Notes under the pieces: generated by a model | Told to the model about the DNA's origin: nothing | Databases searched by the model: none | Seen by the model: only the letters and a program-made list of their open reading frames with translations | Source: Bradyrhizobium sp. CB1717 | Lineage (GTDB): Bacteria; Pseudomonadota; Alphaproteobacteria; Rhizobiales; Xanthobacteraceae | Direction: 5' to 3' | Length of the DNA: 64,000 nucleotides | Assembly (NCBI RefSeq): GCF_029714325.1 | Contig: NZ_CP121666.1 | Location: 248,001-312,000 of the forward strand | Position numbers and translations under genes: made by a program | Part shown: in pieces, positions 1-8,042 of the stretch | Layout: each line of letters begins with the position of its first letter | Position numbering within the stretch: position 1 is the stretch's first letter

Positions 1-768
1 GAGCGCGACATGCGGGCTGCACTCGCGGGGCGTCAATTCGAGCTTCACTATCAGCCGTTCGTCAACGCCGCGACCGGAAAGACCTGTGGCTTCGAGGCCT
101 TGCTGCGCTGGCATCACCCGCAGCGAGGCATGGTCCTGCCGGGCGAATTCATCCCGCTTGCGGAGGAGACCGGCTTGATCGTGCCGCTGGGAGAATGGGT
201 CTTGAGGACCGCCTGCGCGGAAGCCGCCACATGGCCTGCACATGTCAGGATCGCGATCAACCTGTCTCCCGCTCAATTCAGGAGCAAGGAGCTCGTTCCG
301 GTCATCGTCGGCGCGCTGGCGAGTTCAGGACTTGCGCCGCACAGGCTCGAGCTCGAGGTCACCGAGACGGTGATCATGCATGACAGCGAAGCCGTCTTTG
401 CGGTGCTCGCCGAGCTGCGCGAGCTCGGCGTGCGAATTGCCCTGGACGATTTCGGCACCGGCTATTCATCGCTGAGCTTCCTGCAGAGATTCCCGTTCGA
501 CAAGGTCAAGATCGACCGCAGCTTCGTGGGCGAACTCTCCAGCCCGCGGGCCGAGGCGCGCCACCTGGCGCGCGCAGTGGTTCGTTTCGCAGTCAGCCTC
601 GGCAAGACGACGACCGCCGAAGGCGTCGAAACGAAGGAGCAGCTCGACATCCTGCGCGAGGAAGGATGCGGCGAAACGCAAGGCTATTATTTCAGCCGGC
701 CGATGCCTGCATCCGACGTCGCCAGAATGCTGCGGCGAGGTTCCGCAGCAGCCATCCGCGCGGCGTGA
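1..768 (+). CDS. EAL-domain cyclic-di-GMP phosphodiesterase, C-terminal part (5' end outside window)
   Basis: The reading frame is open from the first base (codons for Glu-Arg-Asp precede the first Met at 10), so the gene starts upstream, very probably as the C-terminal half of a GGDEF-EAL or sensor-EAL protein. Counting from the Met at 10, the EAL signature is at residues 29-31 (FEALLRW), the Asn of NLSPAQF at 84, the Glu of the VTET segment near 117-119, the DDFGTGYSSL metal-binding loop at 146-155, Lys167 of VKIDRSF and AEGVET at 203-208. All usual catalytic positions are present, so this EAL domain should be active in hydrolysing cyclic di-GMP to pGpG and lower the signal that promotes biofilm and represses motility. 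It converges on the LON-domain gene 12 bp downstream. Confidence 0.93.
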   Translation, partial: ERDMRAALAGRQFELHYQPFVNAATGKTCGFEALLRWHHPQRGMVLPGEFIPLAEETGLIVPLGEWVLRTACAEAATWPAHVRIAINLSPAQFRSKELVPVIVGALASSGLAPHRLELEVTETVIMHDSEAVFAVLAELRELGVRIALDDFGTGYSSLSFLQRFPFDKVKIDRSFVGELSSPRAEARHLARAVVRFAVSLGKTTTAEGVETKEQLDILREEGCGETQGYYFSRPMPASDVARMLRRGSAAAIRAA

Positions 769-780
769 GCCATTAGACCC

Positions 781-1458
781 TCACTGCAACGGCGGGTCGC
801 CGCTGGTGCGCTTCTTGGCGAGGTCCATCTCGGTGACCGCGATCAGGATCTCGGCGCGGGTCTTCAGGTCGGGCGCTTCCAGCATGGCCTGCTTTTCGGC
901 GGGGCCATAGGGCGACATCATCGCCAGTGCGTTGACCAGCGCCTCGTTGGGCGCGCTCTCGACGCCCTCCCAGTCGACCTTGAGATTGTTGGCCTTCAGG
1001 AAGTCGGCGAGCACCGACAGCAACGCCTCGCGGTCGACCTGGTCCTCGCCCATGCGCGCGGTGAAATCATCGACGAAGGCGAAGAAATCCACCTTGCACT
1101 GCCGGTAGGCGGTGAGCACCTCGAGCTCCTCGAGCACCTTGAAGCGCGCGACGCCGGTGAGCTCGAGGATGTAGCGGCCGTCGCCGGATTCGGCGAGCTG
1201 GGTGATGCGGCCGACGCAGCCGACGCGGAACAGTGCCGGCTTGTCGGAATTCTTCGGCGAATGCGCCACGTCGGGCTGGATCATGCCGATCAGGCGATGG
1301 CCGTCGCGGAAGGAATCGTCGACCATCGCGAGATAGCGCGGCTCGAAGATGTTGAGCGGCATCTGGCCGCGCGGCAGCAAGAGCGCACCCGGCAGCGGAA
1401 ACACCGGAATGATCTCGGGAAGGTCGGCGGGTCCGCGATATTCGATGTTGATCGGCAT
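781..1458 (-). CDS. LON peptidase substrate-binding domain protein
   Basis: A 225-residue protein made almost entirely of the LON N-terminal (substrate-binding) domain. The motif IPVFPLPGALLLPRG followed by LNIFEPRYLAM at about residues 17-45 is the hallmark. No AAA+ or Ser-Lys protease domain follows, so this is the stand-alone LON_substr_bdg family and not Lon protease. Its biochemical role is not established; it is thought to bind proteins or peptides. It lies 29 bp downstream of the thioredoxin-like chaperone gene on the same strand, so the two are probably co-transcribed and may act together in protein quality control (inference). Confidence 0.9.
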   Translation of the reverse strand: MPINIEYRGPADLPEIIPVFPLPGALLLPRGQMPLNIFEPRYLAMVDDSFRDGHRLIGMIQPDVAHSPKNSDKPALFRVGCVGRITQLAESGDGRYILELTGVARFKVLEELEVLTAYRQCKVDFFAFVDDFTARMGEDQVDREALLSVLADFLKANNLKVDWEGVESAPNEALVNALAMMSPYGPAEKQAMLEAPDLKTRAEILIAVTEMDLAKKRTSGDPPLQ

Positions 1459-1487
1459 CTTGTCCCCGCTGACGCTTGTACGTTGCC

Positions 1488-2411
1488 TTACGAAAACAGG
1501 ATCGTCGACAAGCGCTTTCGTCCCTCGACGGTTGCATCATCCGTGCCGCCCCAGGCCTCGAAGAACTGCACGAGCTGCTTGCGGGCGCCGTCGTCGTTCC
1601 ACTTGCGGTCGCGCTTGACGATCTCGAGCAGCTGCTCGGTGGCGGCCGCGCGGTTGCCTTGCGCGTTGAGCGCGGTCGCAAGATCAAAGCGGGCCTGATG
1701 ATCGAGCGGGTTTGCGGCAACTTTCTGTTCCAGCTCGGCCACGGGCCCGAGCTGCTCCGCCTGCTCGGCGAGATCGATCGTCGTCTGCACGGCTTTCACC
1801 GCGGGATCGTTGCGCTTGGATTCCGGCACCATGGCCAGCGTCTGCTTGGCCTGCTCCATCGCGCCGGAGACGGCGTAGCATTTGGCAAGGCCGGCCAGGG
1901 CCGCGATGTTGGTCGAATCATGCTGCAGCGCCTCGGCATAGATCTGCGCGGCGGCTGCGGCGTCGCCCTCGGCGAGCACGGCATCGGCTTCCTGCACGAT
2001 CTCGGCGACATTGACCTCGCCGGGGGCGGTGACGCCCTTGGTCAGCTTTTCGATGAAGGCGTTGAGCTGGCTTTCGGGCACCGCGCCCATGAAGCCGTCG
2101 GCCGGCTGGCCGTTGACGAAGGCGATCACGGCCGGGATCGACTGGATGCCCATCTGGCCCGGGATCGCCGGGTGCTGGTCGATGTTCATCTTGACCAGCT
2201 TGACCTTGCCCTTGGCCGCCTTGACCGCCTTTTCCAGCACGGGGGTGAGCTGCTTGCAGGGGCCGCACCACTCCGCCCAGAAATCGATCAGCACCGGCTG
2301 GCGCTTCGATTCCTCGATGACGTCCTTCACGAAGGTCTGGGTGGTGGTGTCCTTGATCAGATCGGCCGCAGCCGGGCCCGCCGCTCCGTTACCCTGGTCG
2401 ATGATCGTCAC
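1488..2411 (-). CDS. ybbN: Thioredoxin-domain co-chaperone (CnoX/YbbN-like)
   Basis: The 307-residue protein has a thioredoxin fold at about residues 20-130 with an intact WCGPC redox motif at 48-52 and the cis-Pro segment SIPAVIAF near 91-98. It is followed by an alpha-helical TPR-like C-terminal half (about 140-307). This two-part architecture is that of YbbN/CnoX, a holdase linking redox defence to the GroEL or DnaK systems. The E. coli protein has lost the CGPC pair, whereas this one keeps it, so it may be redox active. It is too long to be a simple thioredoxin. It is first gene of a two-gene unit with the LON-domain gene. Confidence 0.9.
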   Translation of the reverse strand: MTIIDQGNGAAGPAAADLIKDTTTQTFVKDVIEESKRQPVLIDFWAEWCGPCKQLTPVLEKAVKAAKGKVKLVKMNIDQHPAIPGQMGIQSIPAVIAFVNGQPADGFMGAVPESQLNAFIEKLTKGVTAPGEVNVAEIVQEADAVLAEGDAAAAAQIYAEALQHDSTNIAALAGLAKCYAVSGAMEQAKQTLAMVPESKRNDPAVKAVQTTIDLAEQAEQLGPVAELEQKVAANPLDHQARFDLATALNAQGNRAAATEQLLEIVKRDRKWNDDGARKQLVQFFEAWGGTDDATVEGRKRLSTILFS

Positions 2412-2685
2412 GGGATCCCCTCGTCTGATGTCTGGAATGGCGGCTCTTTAGCACGTCGCCAACGCCTATGCTTGTTGTCGGCTCCTAAATTGGGCCGAAT
2501 GGGCCGAATTTCAATCCGTCGGGGCCGATTCGCCGGTTCCGGGGTGTTTTCGGGGCGTTTGGCCGCATTCGGTGTCTATTTAGGGCCCGCAATTGCGAAT
2601 CTATGCTGCCGGTAGCTGTTGCATTCCCCTCCCGCTTTTGGCATACGACAGCCGTTGCCGGCGCGTCACGCGACCGACACAGGAT

Positions 2686-2760
<75 letters not shown>

Positions 2761-2836
2761 ATTTTTCCCAGAGCATCCAGCCAAACCGGACCGGGCCGTG
2801 GTCTTCCACGCCGCTGGCGGCTGTATTGGGTTTGCA

Positions 2837-3823
2837 ATGACAATTCTGGTCACCGGCACCGCAGGCCACCTCGGCGAGGCCCTTTTGCGGACGCTCCGCC
2901 GGCGCGGCTTGCCTGTCCGCGGGATCGATCTGAAGCCCTCCCCCTTCACCGATGCCGTCGGCTCGATCGTCGATCCCGATTTCGTGCGGTGCCAGATGGA
3001 CGGCGTCTCTGCCGTGATCCACACCGCGACGCTGCACAAGCCGCATGTGGCGACCCACTCCAGGCAGGATTTTGTCGACACCAACGTCACCGGCACGCTC
3101 AACCTGCTCGAGGCTGCTGCAAGCGCCGGCGTGAAGAGCTTCGTCTTCACCAGCACCACCAGCGCGTTCGGCTCGCAGCTTCGCCCCGAAGCCGGGCAGG
3201 CGGCGGTGTGGGTCACCGAGGAGCTGCCGCCCGTCCCGAAGAACATCTACGGCACGACCAAGCTGATGGCGGAGAATCTGTGCGAGCTGTTCTTTCGCGA
3301 GCGCAGGCTTCCGGTCGTCGTCTTGCGGACCTCGCGTTTCTTTCCGGAGGACGACGACGATCCGGCGATGCGGTCGGCCTATCCGCTGGACAACGCGCAG
3401 GCCAACGAGCTGCTCTATCGCCGGCTGGATATAGCGGACGCGGTCAGCGCCCATCTGCTCGCCGTCGAGCGCGCGCCAAAGATCGGTTTCGCGCGCTACA
3501 TCGTTTCGGCCACGAGCCCGTTCGCGCCGCATCATCTCGCGGCGCTGGCGGATGACGCGGCAGGCGTCGTGCGCGCGCTCTATCCGGATTGTGCGCAGCT
3601 CTATGCGGCGCGCGGCTGGCGCCTGTTTCCGCAGATCGACCGCGTCTATGTCAACGCGCGCGCCCGGCGCGAATTGGGCTGGCGGCCCGAATTCGACTTC
3701 GCGCATGTGCTGCAGTGCCTGCGTGCGGGCCAGGATTTTCGTAGCACGCTGGCGCGCGAAGTCGGGTCGAAAGGCTATCATGAGGCGGTTTTCGACGGCG
3801 GGCCTTACCCCGTCGCCTCCTGA
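2837..3823 (+). CDS. NAD-dependent epimerase/dehydratase (extended SDR)
   Basis: A 328-residue extended short-chain dehydrogenase/reductase. The N-terminal Rossmann motif GTAGHLG is at residues 7-13, Ser/Thr-rich FTSTTSAFG at 104-112, and the catalytic YxxxK (Tyr138, Lys142 in NIYGTTKLM) follows, the layout of NAD-dependent epimerases/dehydratases. The substrate cannot be read from sequence, but a nucleotide sugar or a similar carbonyl compound is likely. The ATG at 2837 gives MTILVTGTAG, the normal start immediately before the nucleotide-binding strand; the in-frame Met at 2798 only adds unrelated residues. It lies 76 bp after tRNA-Gly with no obvious operon partner. Confidence 0.88.
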   Translation: MTILVTGTAGHLGEALLRTLRRRGLPVRGIDLKPSPFTDAVGSIVDPDFVRCQMDGVSAVIHTATLHKPHVATHSRQDFVDTNVTGTLNLLEAAASAGVKSFVFTSTTSAFGSQLRPEAGQAAVWVTEELPPVPKNIYGTTKLMAENLCELFFRERRLPVVVLRTSRFFPEDDDDPAMRSAYPLDNAQANELLYRRLDIADAVSAHLLAVERAPKIGFARYIVSATSPFAPHHLAALADDAAGVVRALYPDCAQLYAARGWRLFPQIDRVYVNARARRELGWRPEFDFAHVLQCLRAGQDFRSTLAREVGSKGYHEAVFDGGPYPVAS

Positions 3824-4203
3824 TCACCGCTTTCGCAGTTTTGCTCGACGTGTCAAACGCCTGCGCGGTGTCGCCGGGCGCAAATTGGCCTGAGGCATTC
3901 TACTGTGCATGGGGTTGTTCTCGCACTTTTTGTGTGGGCCCTTCCCGCTGCCTGCAAATTGAGCTGGGCATCTTTCTGATTCCGCGTTGCAGCGAGATTG
4001 TTATCGTTGCTGCGCTGGCGCGGGCAGCAAATCCGTCTCAATTTTTATTGAGCGCAACCGCAGCACACGCGGTGCGCTTCTCACCGCCCGCAGATGTGCT
4101 AACCTTTTTGTGTCTGTCGTCCTGACAGACTCCGAGCTTCGCCTACTCAAACAGCAAAACAAAGAACGTGCAGCCCTGACGGCTGCCTTAGGGGAGTGAC
4201 GCG
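3824..4203. other. Intergenic region, no gene seen; hairpin before the RBS of the next gene
   Basis: No coding frame here has a convincing start or a family signature. A GCAGCC-ctgac-GGCTGC hairpin (4170-4186) sits immediately before a strong ribosome binding site GGGGAG (4191-4196) for the dehydrogenase at 4204. It could modulate translation, but this is only inferred. Confidence 0.5.
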
Positions 4204-5478
4204 ATGACATCGATGTTCCATCGATCCGTGTTGGCGCTTGCAGCGGTTGCCCTTCTTGCCGGGACCAGCGTTGTCAATGCGCAGCAACAGGACAAGAACC
4301 GGACACTGAAGAAATACGAATCCGGCACCAAGGAATTCTGGACCCATCCGCCGGATGACTGGTTCCTCGGCGACGAGACCGAGGCGCAGAAGGGGCTCGC
4401 GCCGCCCTCGGGTCCGCCGACCGGCGCGTCGGAGGCGGAGCTCGCGGCGATGATGAAGAAGATCAAGCTGCCGCCGGGCTTCAAGATCGAGGTCTATGCG
4501 CCCGGCGTTCTCGCCGCGCGGCAGATGGCCTGGGGTGACAAGGGCACGCTGTTCGTCGGCTCATTCGGCCTCGGCAACGTCTATGCCATCAAGGACAACA
4601 ACGGAAAGAAGGAGGTCAAGACCATCCTCAAAGGGCTGAACATGCCCACCGGTCTCGCCTTCAAGGACGGCGCGCTCTATGTCATCGCGGTCGACAAGCT
4701 GATCCGCTACGACAACGCCGAGGCCAATCTCGACAAGCTCGGCGATGGCAAGGTCGTCTATGACGACATGCCCTCCTATGCCGCGCATGGCTGGAAGTAC
4801 ATCGCGGTCGACAAGGAGGGCTGGTTCTTCCTGCCGTTCGGTCCGCCCTTCAATGTCGGCATTCCCCCGACCAGCGTGTCGCAGATCCGCCGCGTCGATC
4901 CCAAGACCGGCAACGCCGAAATCTGGGCGCTCGGCGTCCGCAACTCGGTCGGCGGCGACGTCGATCCGCGCACCGGCAAATTCTGGTTCACCGAGAATGC
5001 GCGCGACTGGGTCAGCGACGATCTGCCCTCAGACAAGCTGAACATGATCTCGAAGATCGGCGAGCATTTTGGCTATCCCTATTGCCACCAGGGTGACCTG
5101 CCGGATCCGAAGTTCGCGATGGGCCACAAATGCTCCGAGTTCACGCCGCCGGTGCTGAATCTCGGCGCACACGTCGCTCCGCTCGGCATGAAGTTCTACA
5201 CCGGCGACCAATTCCCCGCCGAGTACAAGAACAACATCCTGATCGCCGAGCACGGCTCCTGGAACAGGCACAAGTACCAGGGCGCCCGCATCATGCGCGT
5301 GATCGTCGGGCCCGACGGCAAGAACGCCAAGCAGGAAGTGTTCGCATCCGGCTGGCTCGAGGGTGACCAGGGCTATCTCGGCCGTCCCAACGACATCATC
5401 CTCGCCAAGGACGGCTCGATCCTCGTCGCCGACGACTGGGCCGGCGCAATCTATCGCATCAGCTACAGCAAGAAGTAG
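4204..5478 (+). CDS. Secreted PQQ-type sugar (sorbosone/glucose) dehydrogenase-like beta-propeller protein
   Basis: A 424-residue protein with a signal peptide (hydrophobic VLALAAVALLAGTSVVNA, cleavage near residue 26). It then has a beta-propeller of the glucose/sorbosone dehydrogenase family: LPPGFKIEVYAPGVLAARQM, LFVGSFGLGNVYAI, TGLAFKDGALYVI, and C-terminal IAEHGSWNRH and RPNDIILAKDGSILVADDWAGAIYR. Family members oxidise sugars or aldoses in the periplasm with PQQ and pass electrons to cytochromes; the exact substrate here is unknown. Start at 4204 is supported by GGGGAG seven bases upstream. A dihaem cytochrome c gene follows 180 bp later and is a plausible electron acceptor, although a strong terminator lies between them. 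Confidence 0.88.
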   Translation: MTSMFHRSVLALAAVALLAGTSVVNAQQQDKNRTLKKYESGTKEFWTHPPDDWFLGDETEAQKGLAPPSGPPTGASEAELAAMMKKIKLPPGFKIEVYAPGVLAARQMAWGDKGTLFVGSFGLGNVYAIKDNNGKKEVKTILKGLNMPTGLAFKDGALYVIAVDKLIRYDNAEANLDKLGDGKVVYDDMPSYAAHGWKYIAVDKEGWFFLPFGPPFNVGIPPTSVSQIRRVDPKTGNAEIWALGVRNSVGGDVDPRTGKFWFTENARDWVSDDLPSDKLNMISKIGEHFGYPYCHQGDLPDPKFAMGHKCSEFTPPVLNLGAHVAPLGMKFYTGDQFPAEYKNNILIAEHGSWNRHKYQGARIMRVIVGPDGKNAKQEVFASGWLEGDQGYLGRPNDIILAKDGSILVADDWAGAIYRISYSKK

Positions 5479-5489
5479 CGCGACACGAG

Positions 5490-5526
5490 AAGAGGCTGCG
5501 ACCGCGCGATGGCCGCAGCCTCTTTT
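5490..5526 (+). terminator. Rho-independent terminator after the sugar dehydrogenase
   Basis: An 11-bp stem AAGAGGCTGCG / CGCAGCCTCTT with a 13-nt loop is followed by TT, 12 bp after the dehydrogenase stop. The stem itself ends in a short T-run (CTCTTTTG). Confidence 0.8.
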
Positions 5527-5557
5527 GCTTGTGACCGACCTGCAATGGAACGCGTTC

Positions 5558-5641
5558 GTCATGCCCGGACTTGATCCGGGCATCCATCAAACGAGAAAAC
5601 TTTGCAAAAGGGATGGATTGCCGGGTCAAGCCGGCAATGAC
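5558..5641. repeat. Palindromic intergenic repeat (GTCATGCCCGG.. / ..CCGGCAATGAC)
   Basis: Two imperfect inverted arms (GTCATGCCCGGACTTGATCC and the arm ending GGGTCAAGCCGGCAATGAC) flank an A-rich centre. Related arms occur at 36832 and 55165, so this is one copy of a dispersed REP-like family. Confidence 0.75.
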
Positions 5642-5658
5642 AGCCGGAGAAATCAGTG

Positions 5659-6243
5659 ATGCGGGTCGTTCGGTTCGGAATTCTGTTTGCGCTCGCGTCG
5701 CTCGCATTCATCCCAGCCCAGGCCGCCGACAATCCAGCGATCAAGGACAAGGCATCCGTCTGCTCCGGCTGTCACGGCGAGAACGGCATTTCGCAGACGG
5801 AAAACATTCCATCGCTCGCCGGCCAGCCCGATCAATTCATCCAGTGGCAGCTGGTGTTCTTCCGCGCGGGTTCGCGCAAGAACGACCAGATGCAGCCGAT
5901 CGCGGAAGAGATCACCAACGAGGACATCCGTAATTTCGGCGCCTATTTCTCGCAAATGACGCCGCCGAAGGGAGCGGAGGACAACGACCCGGACCTGTCG
6001 AAAAAGGGCGCGCAGGTTGCCGTCGGCCGCCGCTGCGCCTCATGCCACACCGACAGCTTTGCCGGCACCAAGGCCGTGGCGCGGCTCGCCGGCCAGCGCG
6101 AGGAATATCTCGTCAAGGCGCTGCACGACTACAAGGCCGGCGCGCGCATCGGCGGCGGCGTCGCGGCGATGGCCGATGTCGCCTATCACATGAGCGACGA
6201 GGAGATCACCGCGGTCTCGCATTATCTGGCGAATTTCAAATAG
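5659..6243 (+). CDS. Dihaem cytochrome c (c4/c553-like), exported
   Basis: The 194-residue protein has a signal peptide (FGILFALASLAFIPAQA) and two haem-binding motifs, CSGCH at 35-39 and CASCH at 126-130, each in its own cytochrome-c fold. This is the two-domain cytochrome c4/c553 arrangement. It would act in the periplasm as an electron carrier. Genes of this type often accompany PQQ dehydrogenases, and the upstream neighbour is one such protein, so electron transfer from it to the oxidase chain is a reasonable inference. The ATG at 5659 is preferred to the GTG at 5656 because the GGAGA ribosome site at 5646-5650 is then well spaced. Confidence 0.92.
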   Translation: MRVVRFGILFALASLAFIPAQAADNPAIKDKASVCSGCHGENGISQTENIPSLAGQPDQFIQWQLVFFRAGSRKNDQMQPIAEEITNEDIRNFGAYFSQMTPPKGAEDNDPDLSKKGAQVAVGRRCASCHTDSFAGTKAVARLAGQREEYLVKALHDYKAGARIGGGVAAMADVAYHMSDEEITAVSHYLANFK

Positions 6244-6307
6244 CAGCGAGGCTGTTGCGGCGCGCAATTGCGCGCCAGGCCGGACGACATCGTGTGTGGA
6301 GCGCGAG

Positions 6308-7231
6308 CTACCCCGCCAGCTGCTTCTCATACGCTTTCAAATGCGTGTACGCGATGCGCAGCTTCGGCACCGGCACCTTGGCGGTGTCGGCGCGGGCGAT
6401 GAGATCGCCGATGACGTGGTCGGCTTCGACCGGCAGGCCCGCCTTGATGTCGCGGAACATCGACGCCGTCATCGGCGATCCCTCGGCGGTGAGATTGCCT
6501 TTGACGCGCTCGAAGAACGGGCCACCCGGCGGATAGCCGGACGCCGTGGCGATGGCGCTGGTCTCATCGAGCATGCCGAGCAGGAAGTCCTGGCCGCCGG
6601 GCGCGGCGAGGATGTTGCCGACGGAGGTGCGCATCAGGCTGGTGCTTGCGGCGAGCGAGGAGAGGAACACCCACTTCTCCCACATGTCCTGCATGATGTT
6701 CTGGCTGGCGGTGGCGCCATTGATGCCGCTCTTGAAGGCCTCGTCGATGGCCTTGACCCTGTCCGACAGTTTTCCGTCGCGCTCACCGTAATTGAGCGAC
6801 TGCATCGGCTGCAGCTGCACCACCTCGCGCTTCTCGTTCAGCGTCGCAGCAATGGCACAGAGCCCGCCCAGCACGCGCTCCTTGCCGAATTTCTGGTCGA
6901 GGATGTCGAGATGCTTCATGCCGTTGAGCATCGGGATGATCGCCGTATTCGGCCCGACCGCGGGCGCGAACGATTTGATGGCGTCGTCGAGGTCGAACGC
7001 CTTGCAGCTGAGCAGCACGACGTCGAACTTGTCCTTGAGCGCGTCGGCCTGCACGGTCGGCGGATTTTTCAAGGTCACGTCGCCATTCGGGCTCTTGATG
7101 ACGAGGCCTGCGCTCGCCAGCTCGCCGGCGCGGCGCGGCCTGACCAGGAAGGTGACGTCGCGGCCGGCCTGCAACAGCCTGCCACCAAAATAGCCGCCGA
7201 TGGCGCCGGCGCCGACCACGAGGATACGCAT
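6308..7231 (-). CDS. 2-dehydropantoate 2-reductase family protein (ketopantoate reductase)
   Basis: A 307-residue protein starting MRILVVGAGAIGGYFGGRLL, the NADPH-binding GxGxxG of the ApbA/PanE family. It also has LLSCKAFDLDDAI (the catalytic-type Lys) and PMLNGMKHLD, with a helical C-terminal domain (WEKWVFLSSLAASTSLMR). PanE reduces ketopantoate to pantoate for coenzyme A synthesis. Several paralogues of this family usually exist in Rhizobiales, so pantothenate synthesis is not assured. The start at 7231 has AGGAA upstream in the mRNA; a longer reading frame to 7297 only translates an intergenic repeat. Confidence 0.88.
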   Translation of the reverse strand: MRILVVGAGAIGGYFGGRLLQAGRDVTFLVRPRRAGELASAGLVIKSPNGDVTLKNPPTVQADALKDKFDVVLLSCKAFDLDDAIKSFAPAVGPNTAIIPMLNGMKHLDILDQKFGKERVLGGLCAIAATLNEKREVVQLQPMQSLNYGERDGKLSDRVKAIDEAFKSGINGATASQNIMQDMWEKWVFLSSLAASTSLMRTSVGNILAAPGGQDFLLGMLDETSAIATASGYPPGGPFFERVKGNLTAEGSPMTASMFRDIKAGLPVEADHVIGDLIARADTAKVPVPKLRIAYTHLKAYEKQLAG

Positions 7232-7273
7232 GGGATATTCCTTTTTGTTGCTATTGGCGGTCCATCTATAGTC

Positions 7274-7305
7274 GTCATTGCGAGCGAAGCGAAGCAATCC
7301 AGAAT
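7274..7305. repeat. Half copy of GTCATTGCGAGCG..GAAGCAATCCAG repeat
   Basis: A single arm of the palindromic repeat found complete at 15651, 43361 and 53681. It lies upstream of the reductase gene. Confidence 0.8.
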
Positions 7306-7344
7306 GCTGCCGCGATCACATTCTGTCGCCGGGCGATGAAGGGA

Positions 7345-7953
7345 CTACGTCCCCGACACCATCTCCTCGACCTCGCGCAACTGCTCCTTGCCAAAAAACA
7401 TCTCGTTGCCGACAAAGAAGGTCGGCGAGCCGAACGCGCCGCGGGCGACCGCCTCCTCGGTGTTCTTGATCAGTCTGGCCTTCACTTCCGGTTCCTGAGC
7501 GCGGGCGAACAGCTTTTGCGCGTCGAGGCCAGACGACGCCAGCGCCTTCGCCGCGACTTCAGGGTCGTCCATCTTCTTCGGCTCGCGCCACATGTGGTGA
7601 AACGCGGCGTCGACGTATTTCTCGAACACGCCCTCGAGCTGCGCTGCGATCGCGGTGCGCATCAGGTTCAACGTGTTGACCGGGAAGAAGGGGTTCATGA
7701 CGTAAGGCTGGACCTTGAAGCGCTTGATGAAGCGCTCGGTCTCGATCTGCTGGAATTCGCGCTTGTTCTTGATGCCGGCGAGCGTCTCGGCCGGCGACTT
7801 GTTGTTGGTCGACTTGAAAATGCCGCCGAGTAGGATCGGCATATATTCGAATTTGACGCCGATCCGCTGCTCGATCGCCGGGATTGCCAGATGGCTGAGA
7901 TAGGCGTTCGGGCTGCCGAAATCGAACAGGAATTGCGGGGCTGTGCGGGTCAA
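7345..7953 (-). CDS. 2-hydroxychromene-2-carboxylate isomerase / DsbA-like kappa GST family protein
   Basis: The 202-residue protein begins QFLFDFGSPNAYLSHLAI, the N-terminal thioredoxin-fold strand with the active Ser of the HCCA isomerase/kappa-class GST family, and ends with the cis-Pro segment GAFGSPTFFVGNEMFFGKEQL. Characterised members isomerise 2-hydroxychromene-2-carboxylate in naphthalene degradation using glutathione, but many genomes carry paralogues with no aromatic pathway nearby, as here. Function is therefore a glutathione-dependent isomerase or oxidoreductase of unknown substrate. No catabolic operon surrounds it. Confidence 0.9.
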   Translation of the reverse strand: MTRTAPQFLFDFGSPNAYLSHLAIPAIEQRIGVKFEYMPILLGGIFKSTNNKSPAETLAGIKNKREFQQIETERFIKRFKVQPYVMNPFFPVNTLNLMRTAIAAQLEGVFEKYVDAAFHHMWREPKKMDDPEVAAKALASSGLDAQKLFARAQEPEVKARLIKNTEEAVARGAFGSPTFFVGNEMFFGKEQLREVEEMVSGT

Positions 7954-8042
7954 ATTCGTTCTCCCTGATCTAGCTTTTCCTCATTGTGGCGCAGGCCGCG
8001 CCACAGGTCCATCGTTTAATGACGGTCATAATACTTTGACGG

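Noticed and set aside
3841..4125. 94-residue frame in the gap before the sugar dehydrogenase
   Set aside because: No good start or ribosome site and no recognisable domain.
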